Made by a program: the position numbers and the translations under genes. Shown piece by piece: positions 1 through 3,767 of a stretch of DNA of 5,197 nt. This stretch comes from a bacterium HR27 (lineage in GTDB: Bacteria > Chloroflexota > Chloroflexia > Thermomicrobiales > Thermomicrobiaceae). Positions within the stretch are counted from its first letter, which is position 1, and every line of letters begins with the position of its first letter. Below the pieces are notes generated by a model. The model searched no databases and was not told the origin of the DNA. It saw only the letters and a list, made by a program, of their open reading frames with translations. The stretch lies in the NCBI GenBank assembly GCA_002898975.1, contig BEID01000145.1, forward strand, positions 1 to 5,197. The letters run 5' to 3'.

Positions 1-380
1 AGTCCATGCTTGCTGTACAGCCCCGGCCGGGCCGCGTGCGCTGCGTGCGGCGGCAAGTCCCACGGGAAGCTCGGCCAGCCCTGCCAGTCGGCTGGCAACT
101 GCTGTGGCGGGTAGAAGCGCAGCCAGACCCGTTCAGCGTACTGGTTCGTCTCGTCGAGGTCACCGTCCTCGAGCAACGACAGCGCTGTGACCGCGTAATA
201 CGGTTCGTCGCCGGTCAGCGGTTCGAGCCGGATCAGGTACCGCCACTCGATCGCGAGCCAGGCCAGCGCTGCCACCGCGCACACCCAGACCAACCACCGC
301 CGTTCGCCTGCAGCACCCTCTCGGCGCTCGGCAGGCTCGACGACGCGCGACGCTCCAGTTTCGGCATCACGACGGCGCAC
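1..380 (-). CDS. Membrane glycosyltransferase-like protein (GT-C/PMT type), N-terminal part; cut by left edge
   Basis: A continuous frame of 126 codons runs leftward off the window, so the C-terminus is missing. The chosen start is the GTG at 380-378, because GGGAGGA (393-387 on the minus strand) lies 6 nt upstream. In-frame GTGs at 398 and 440 are alternatives with poorer ribosome binding sites. The first 28 residues are charged and Arg-rich. A hydrophobic segment follows at about 29-50 (WLVWVCAVAALAWLAIEW). After it comes an acidic loop with GDEPYY at 57-62, then SLLEDGDLDETNQYAE and a Trp/Pro/His-rich stretch ending LYSKHG. In multi-pass GT-C enzymes of the GT39/GT83/ArnT-like group, the first extracytoplasmic loop after helix 1 carries an acidic Asp/Glu motif that takes part in catalysis; GDEP sits where that motif is expected. 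The gene diverges from a Thr/Pro-rich surface protein, so a role in envelope or protein glycosylation is possible. The coding call is firm, but the family call rests on one loop. Confidence 0.72.
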   Translation of the reverse strand, partial: MRRRDAETGASRVVEPAERREGAAGERRWLVWVCAVAALAWLAIEWRYLIRLEPLTGDEPYYAVTALSLLEDGDLDETNQYAERVWLRFYPPQQLPADWQGWPSFPWDLPPHAAHAARPGLYSKHG

Positions 381-444
381 CGGCAGTCCTCCCTGCACGA
401 TCGCTACCAGGCAGCTGACTGCCCCGCCAACGCGTCCCACTCAT
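367..444 (-). other. Possible 25-codon leader ORF overlapping the glycosyltransferase start
   Basis: On the minus strand an ATG at 444-442 opens a 25-codon frame that ends in TGA at 369-367, overlapping the preferred start of the membrane-protein gene (380) by 14 nt. A purine-rich GAGGAAGGGG (460-451) ends 6 nt before the ATG. The peptide begins MSGTRWRGSQLPG and resembles nothing I recognise. It could be a leader coupled translationally to the downstream gene, or chance in a GC-rich leader. Confidence 0.15.
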
Positions 445-500
445 CCGGTTCCCCTTCCTCGCGCTGTTCCAGACCGATACCCGCAGCACCCCTCTATCGC

Positions 501-529
501 TGGACACCGGAACTGTACCCGAATATGAT
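501..529 (+). promoter_or_regulatory. Sigma-70-type promoter for the stalked surface protein
   Basis: The -35 box TGGACA (501-506; 5 of 6 to TTGACA) and the -10 box TATGAT (524-529; 5 of 6 to TATAAT) are separated by exactly 17 nt. A start near 535-537 would give a leader of about 45 nt before the ATG at 582. The local AT-rich patch stands out from the GC-rich surroundings. The -10 reads TATCAT on the other strand, but no good -35 accompanies it there, so I see no clear promoter for the leftward gene. Confidence 0.7.
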
Positions 530-542
530 AGCGTCCGTACGC

Positions 543-564
543 GTGTCCGGACACATCAGTCCGG
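543..564 (+). promoter_or_regulatory. 12-bp palindrome and overlapping leader hairpin
   Basis: GTGTCCGGACAC (543-554) is a perfect 12-bp palindrome just downstream of the predicted transcription start, a usual place for a repressor operator. Its right part is reused in a second perfect inverted repeat: CCGGAC (547-552), a 6-nt spacer, then GTCCGG (559-564). As RNA this forms a 6-bp all-GC hairpin ending 2 nt before the purine-rich ribosome binding region (567-577). DNA operator and RNA hairpin readings are both inference. Confidence 0.4.
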
Positions 565-566
565 CG

Positions 567-577
567 AGGAGGGGAGG
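567..577 (+). promoter_or_regulatory. Double Shine-Dalgarno that sets the start at 582
   Basis: AGGAGG (567-572) lies 9 nt before the ATG at 582 and GGAGG (573-577) lies 4 nt before it. The pair fixes the start of the surface-protein gene, although the same frame stays open leftward to position 6. Confidence 0.75.
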
Positions 578-581
578 ACAG

Positions 582-1214
582 ATGACTCGGTACCGTGTGA
601 TCGTCGCTCTGCTCTTGACGGGATTGGTCCTCCAGCTCGCTGCGGCCCAGGTAGCCGGTGATGCCGGTATCACCGAGCGACTCCCGGCCACCCGCATCGC
701 TGATCCGACCGCGACTCCCGTCGCCCCGACGGCAACACCACTCCCCGCAACGACACCAGCTGGGGAGGCAGCACCCGAGCCCACCTCCACCGCACCGTCC
801 AATGGAGCCGAGCCCGCCGGATCACCCGGCTCCCAGTCTCCCGGCACGGAAACGCCAGTCGCGCACCCGCCGACCGAGGAGCCGGGTCCGCTGGGGGAGC
901 AGCTCACCCCAACGCCGGAAGCGATCGACACCCCGGCGACCCCGGTCGCGACGACCGAGACAACACCAGCGACGTCGGAACGCGAAGGCGGCGACACCAG
1001 CAGCTCCGGCACCGCACCGGCCGCCGGTGGCACGACAGCCGTGTCCGGCAGCGAACCGGGTCCGGTGTCGCAGGTGGCACCGCGGACGGGCACCGGCCAG
1101 CTCGCCACCGGTCTCTCCCTGCTCTCGCTCGGTCTCGTCGGCATGGCACTCCTCCTGTTCGGTTTGCGGCTGAGCGAGCCACAGCGAACCCGTCGCCGAC
1201 CCGGTTCTCGTTAA
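582..1214 (+). CDS. Exported Pro/Thr-rich stalk protein with sortase-like C-terminal anchor signal
   Basis: This protein has 210 residues. Residues 1-22 form a signal peptide (MTRYR, then a VIVALLLTGLVLQLAAA hydrophobic core), with likely cleavage after LAAA or AQVA. Residues about 25-165 are low complexity, rich in Pro, Thr, Ala, Gly, Ser and Glu, with recurring ATPVAPT/ATPLPAT/TPATPVAT-like units. From residue 21 to 192 there is no Lys, Cys, Phe, Trp or Tyr, so the segment is almost certainly disordered and suited to O-glycosylation. The C-terminus reads APRTG (166-170), a hydrophobic helix (about 177-195), then a tail with QRTRRRPGSR. That order matches sortase signals (LPXTG, helix, basic tail), with Ala for the usual first Leu. 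The gene has its own promoter and double ribosome binding site. The family is not recognised. It could instead be a simple C-terminally membrane-anchored stalk. Start choice: the upstream part of the open frame overlaps the opposite-strand gene and has shadow-type composition. Confidence 0.82.
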   Translation: MTRYRVIVALLLTGLVLQLAAAQVAGDAGITERLPATRIADPTATPVAPTATPLPATTPAGEAAPEPTSTAPSNGAEPAGSPGSQSPGTETPVAHPPTEEPGPLGEQLTPTPEAIDTPATPVATTETTPATSEREGGDTSSSGTAPAAGGTTAVSGSEPGPVSQVAPRTGTGQLATGLSLLSLGLVGMALLLFGLRLSEPQRTRRRPGSR

Positions 1215-2506
1215 CGCAGGAGCGGCAGGAGCAACCGCGGCCAGTGCTCGGCGACCGCCGCTCGCAGACGCGCCGTGGTGACGATCCGAATGAGCCGCCG
1301 GTGTTCCTCGAAGCGGGCGAAATCGACGTCGCTCAGTCCCACGACGTCCTGCCAGGGCATGAGCTGCTGGAACCCGAGCGGTGGGCGCTCGAAGAGCACC
1401 CATACGTCGGTGCTCCACTTCTCGGGCTTGGGGATCGCCAGCAGCACTTCCCAGTCCGCAACCGGCTCACCGATCAGTTCGGCCAGTCGCTCAGCGAGCT
1501 GTACTTCCAGCTCCCGGCGCGCCGCTGGTCGCCCGTACAGACTGCTCAGGTACCGGTACAGATCGGGCGCCCGCGCGCTGACCTCGAGCGCCCGCTTGTG
1601 TAGCACGCGGTCGCGCAGCCGCCACACCAGCTGACGCGTGCTTTCGGGCATCCCGGGCTCGCTCAACCGCGCCAGCAGCGAGGCGTCATCGTGCCGCGGC
1701 AACTCCTCCGCCGTCAGCGCACCGGCCAGGAGCGCGTCCTGCACGGCACGCTGCAGCATCGCCATCGCTGCCCGGTTCGCGTGGTGCCAGTAGACATTGT
1801 CGAACATCTCCTGCCGCGCGTTGATGAGTGAGTGGAGTGGGCTCACTCCCTTGCCGGTCACGACGATCCGCGCCACGCCGTGCACCTCAGCGACGCGAAG
1901 GGCATCGAGGAGCCGCGGCGTGTCCACCCCACCGTAGGGCACGTTGCAGTGCCGCGCGTCCCGCGGCAGGTAGTCCAGCTTGTCGACGTCGAGCGCGCCG
2001 CTCAGGAGTCCACGCACCAGCCGGTCCGCTGGAACCAGCAGCTCGCGCGGGGCGATCAGGTTGGCCACCCGCGCCGGGTCCACTCCCCAGTCCCGCTCGA
2101 GCACGTCAGCGAGCTCGCTCCCCTCGATCAACCGGCGACCGACCTCCTCGTGCGGCAAGACCGGCGGGCCCAGTTCCTCGATCGCATGGCTGAACGGGTA
2201 GTGTCCGACATCATGGAGCAGCGCCGCCGCGAGCGCTGTCCGCCTCGCTTCTTCGTCGACCAGCGATGCGCCATACCGCCGCAACGTCGCCAGCGCCTGT
2301 CGCATGAGGTGCAGCACGCCCAGCGAGTGCTCGTAGCGGGTATGCTTGGCTCCCGGCCATACCTTGCTTACGAAGCCGAGCTGCTGGATCCGGTCCAGGC
2401 GCTGGAACGTCGGCGTGCTGATCAACCTGACTTCAGCTGCCGTCAATGGGATCCGGTCGTACAAGCTGTCCCGCACGACCGTGACGAAGCGTTCACCGCA
2501 GTCCAT
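1211..2506 (-). CDS. HD-domain phosphohydrolase, dNTP triphosphohydrolase-like (COG1078/YwfO type)
   Basis: This 431-residue cytoplasmic enzyme starts at the ATG at 2506, with GAGGAG 6 nt upstream on the minus strand. The HD metal site is complete: RYEH (His60), LLHDVGH (His98-Asp99) and LDVDKLDYLPRD (Asp175). The surrounding residues resemble SAMHD1 closely: Arg57 and His60 in HTRYEHSLGV, His107 in HYPFSH, His119-Glu120, and Lys176/Tyr179 in the DKLDY segment. In SAMHD1 the matching residues bind metal or dNTP. Members of this bacterial family include B. subtilis YwfO and the E. faecalis dNTPase EF1143, which remove triphosphate from dNTPs; that activity is the best guess here but substrate preference cannot be read. 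The C-terminal half (about 290-431) is helical and less conserved. The gene diverges from proline dehydrogenase with 76 bp between starts, and its TAA overlaps the convergent upstream gene's TAA. Confidence 0.92.
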   Translation of the reverse strand: MDCGERFVTVVRDSLYDRIPLTAAEVRLISTPTFQRLDRIQQLGFVSKVWPGAKHTRYEHSLGVLHLMRQALATLRRYGASLVDEEARRTALAAALLHDVGHYPFSHAIEELGPPVLPHEEVGRRLIEGSELADVLERDWGVDPARVANLIAPRELLVPADRLVRGLLSGALDVDKLDYLPRDARHCNVPYGGVDTPRLLDALRVAEVHGVARIVVTGKGVSPLHSLINARQEMFDNVYWHHANRAAMAMLQRAVQDALLAGALTAEELPRHDDASLLARLSEPGMPESTRQLVWRLRDRVLHKRALEVSARAPDLYRYLSSLYGRPAARRELEVQLAERLAELIGEPVADWEVLLAIPKPEKWSTDVWVLFERPPLGFQQLMPWQDVVGLSDVDFARFEEHRRLIRIVTTARLRAAVAEHWPRLLLPLLR

Positions 2507-2531
2507 CTCCCGCTCCTCGTCTCCACGACGA

Positions 2532-2540
2532 TGCTACACT
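2532..2540 (+). promoter_or_regulatory. Extended -10 promoter candidate for proline dehydrogenase
   Basis: TGCTACACT (2532-2540) fits an extended -10 element (TGn followed by a TATAAT-like TACACT). I see no convincing -35 about 17 nt upstream, which extended -10 promoters can lack. Initiation near 2547 would leave a leader of about 36 nt. The 76-bp gap must also hold the leftward HD gene promoter; the overlapping opposite-strand TAGCAT is only a weak candidate. Confidence 0.4.
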
Positions 2541-2582
2541 GCGCTGCAGGTCGAGCGCGGGAGCAGGGGGTGGAGGTCGTCG

Positions 2583-3518
2583 ATGCCGCTGTTTCGTTCG
2601 CTCACTCTGGCAATCGCCCGCCAGCCAGCGGTCGAGCGGTTCGTTCGCGAGTCACCGTTCGTCATGCCGCTCGTCGCACGGTTCGTCGCTGGCGAGACGA
2701 TGGAGGAGGCGCTCGCGGTGGCAGGTGCCCTCGCCGACCGCGGCCTGGCGACCACCCTCGATCTGCTCGGCGAAGATGTCCATGCCCCCACCGAGGCTGC
2801 CGCCGCCACCGAGGCCTACGCCGAACTCCTCCAGGCAATCGAGCGTTCAGGCCTCGATGCGACGATCTCGGTCAAGCCGACGCATCTCGGGCTCCGCCTC
2901 GACCCCGACCTCGCCCGGCTCAACCTGGAGCGCCTGGCTCGTCTCGCCCAGCGCCTCGGTCGTCGGGTCGAGGTCGATATGGAAGACGCCTCGACGACGC
3001 GCAAGACGATCGAACTGTTCGACTGCCTCCACCGGACCTACGGTGACCACCTGCAACTGGCACTGCAGTCGTACCTCTACCGAACCGAGCACGATATCGA
3101 GCGCGCGATCGAACGTGGCTGGCGTGTGCGGCTCGTCAAGGGAGCCTATGCCGAACCGCCGACGGTCGCCTATCCGTCCAAGGCCGCCATCGACGCTGCC
3201 TACCGCCGGCACCTGGAACTCCTGCTCGAGTACGGGCGCTTCGTCGCCATCGCGACGCACGACGAGGCGATCATCCGCGTCGCCCGCGGGTTCGCTCGCC
3301 GGATCGGCGTCGGACCGGAAAAGTACGAGTTCCAGATGCTCTATGGCGTCCGCCGCGATCTGCAGGACGCACTCCGGCGCGCCGGCGAACCAGTTCGCGT
3401 CTATGTCCCGTTCGGCCGGCACTGGTACCCCTACTTCACGCGCCGCCTGGCCGAACGCCCGGCGAACCTGCTGTTCCTCTTGCGCGAGTTGCTCCGTGGC
3501 GCTCCCACGACACTGTAG
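2583..3518 (+). CDS. Proline dehydrogenase, monofunctional, FAD-dependent
   Basis: This 311-residue protein is close to the length of the monofunctional Thermus enzyme and far shorter than bifunctional PutA. It oxidises L-proline to pyrroline-5-carboxylate, passing electrons through FAD to the membrane quinone pool, the first step of proline use. Barrel motifs appear in order: TISVKPTHLGL (Lys98), VEVDMEDAS (about 130-137), LALQSYLYRT (159-168), RLVKGAYAEP (183-192, Lys186), IATHDE (223-228), YEFQMLYGVR (248-257), RVYVPFGRHWYPYFTRRLAERP. In that last stretch Tyr274 and the Arg287-Arg288 pair correspond to the residues that grip the substrate carboxylate. The N-terminal 60 residues form the usual helical lead-in. 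The start at 2583 is set by GGAGG (2572-2576), 6 nt upstream; the frame stays open leftward to 2346 but would then run over the HD gene. No pyrroline-5-carboxylate dehydrogenase gene is next to it, so step two must be encoded elsewhere. Confidence 0.95.
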   Translation: MPLFRSLTLAIARQPAVERFVRESPFVMPLVARFVAGETMEEALAVAGALADRGLATTLDLLGEDVHAPTEAAAATEAYAELLQAIERSGLDATISVKPTHLGLRLDPDLARLNLERLARLAQRLGRRVEVDMEDASTTRKTIELFDCLHRTYGDHLQLALQSYLYRTEHDIERAIERGWRVRLVKGAYAEPPTVAYPSKAAIDAAYRRHLELLLEYGRFVAIATHDEAIIRVARGFARRIGVGPEKYEFQMLYGVRRDLQDALRRAGEPVRVYVPFGRHWYPYFTRRLAERPANLLFLLRELLRGAPTTL

Positions 3519-3520
3519 CG

Positions 3521-3559
3521 CACTGCTGGCGACCTCGATCGGACGATCCGGAAGCAGTG
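3521..3559 (+). repeat. Inverted repeat just after the proline dehydrogenase stop
   Basis: CACTGCT (3521-3527) and AGCAGTG (3553-3559) are perfect 7-nt complements. The 25-nt loop contains an inner GATC-GGAC-GATC inverted repeat (3537-3548). It begins 3 nt after the stop codon, where a terminator or 3' end stabiliser is expected. No T-run follows (the next bases are AGCAGCGG), so it is not a canonical intrinsic terminator. Confidence 0.35.
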
Positions 3560-3619
3560 AGCAGCGGTTCCCGATCGAAAGACCCCGCCGTCGTGGAGTT
3601 CGTGCGTCCGGCTTCCCCT

Positions 3620-3665
3620 GAGGGCCCTCCGGTCGCCACGCCAACTCTCTCCCCGGTCACCGGTC
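3620..3665 (+). promoter_or_regulatory. Palindrome and CCGGTC repeats upstream of the last gene's promoter
   Basis: GAGGGCCCTC (3620-3629) is a perfect 10-bp palindrome. CCGGTC occurs at 3629-3634, 3653-3658 and 3660-3665; the last two are 7 bp apart. CCGGT (3653-3657) and ACCGG (3659-3663) also form an inverted pair. All lie 22-67 bp upstream of the -35 box, a place used by activators. In GC-rich DNA some of this is expected by chance. Confidence 0.25.
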
Positions 3666-3686
3666 GAACGGACCTGCGCGCCAGTC

Positions 3687-3716
3687 TTGTGATGACCTTC
3701 CGCTCTGTTGTATACT
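3687..3716 (+). promoter_or_regulatory. Sigma-70-type promoter for the Cys-rich surface protein
   Basis: The -35 box TTGTGA (3687-3692; 4 of 6) and the -10 box TATACT (3711-3716; 5 of 6) are separated by 18 nt. The predicted start near 3722-3724 leaves a leader of about 45 nt before the GTG at 3768, much like the leader of the other surface-protein gene. The rest of the 3519-3767 gap holds the repeats listed separately and no gene that I can see. Confidence 0.6.
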
Positions 3717-3767
3717 GGGAAATCAGTACGCGTCCCGTAGCCGGATCAGGCGAGGAAGGAGGTCCGA

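Noticed and set aside
6..581. Upstream extension of the stalk-protein frame, giving 402 residues from an ATG at 6
   Set aside because: It runs opposite the membrane-protein gene, has shadow-type Arg/Pro/Gln composition, and lacks a ribosome binding site; the ATG at 582 has a double one and opens a clean signal peptide.
494..1144. 216-codon minus-strand frame with many Val-Gly-Ser runs
   Set aside because: It is the mirror of the Pro/Thr-rich stalk codons; no start signal or domain supports it.
2346..2582. Upstream start for proline dehydrogenase (79 extra residues)
   Set aside because: It would overlap the HD gene and pass through the promoter region; the ATG at 2583 has GGAGG at 6-nt spacing and gives the family length.
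1832..3046. 404-codon plus-strand frame spanning the HD and proline dehydrogenase genes
   Set aside because: It crosses two well-supported genes and their shared promoter gap, and its product turns into Arg/Pro-rich shadow sequence.
3521..3570. Intrinsic terminator after proline dehydrogenase
   Set aside because: An inverted repeat is present but its loop is long and no T-run follows it.
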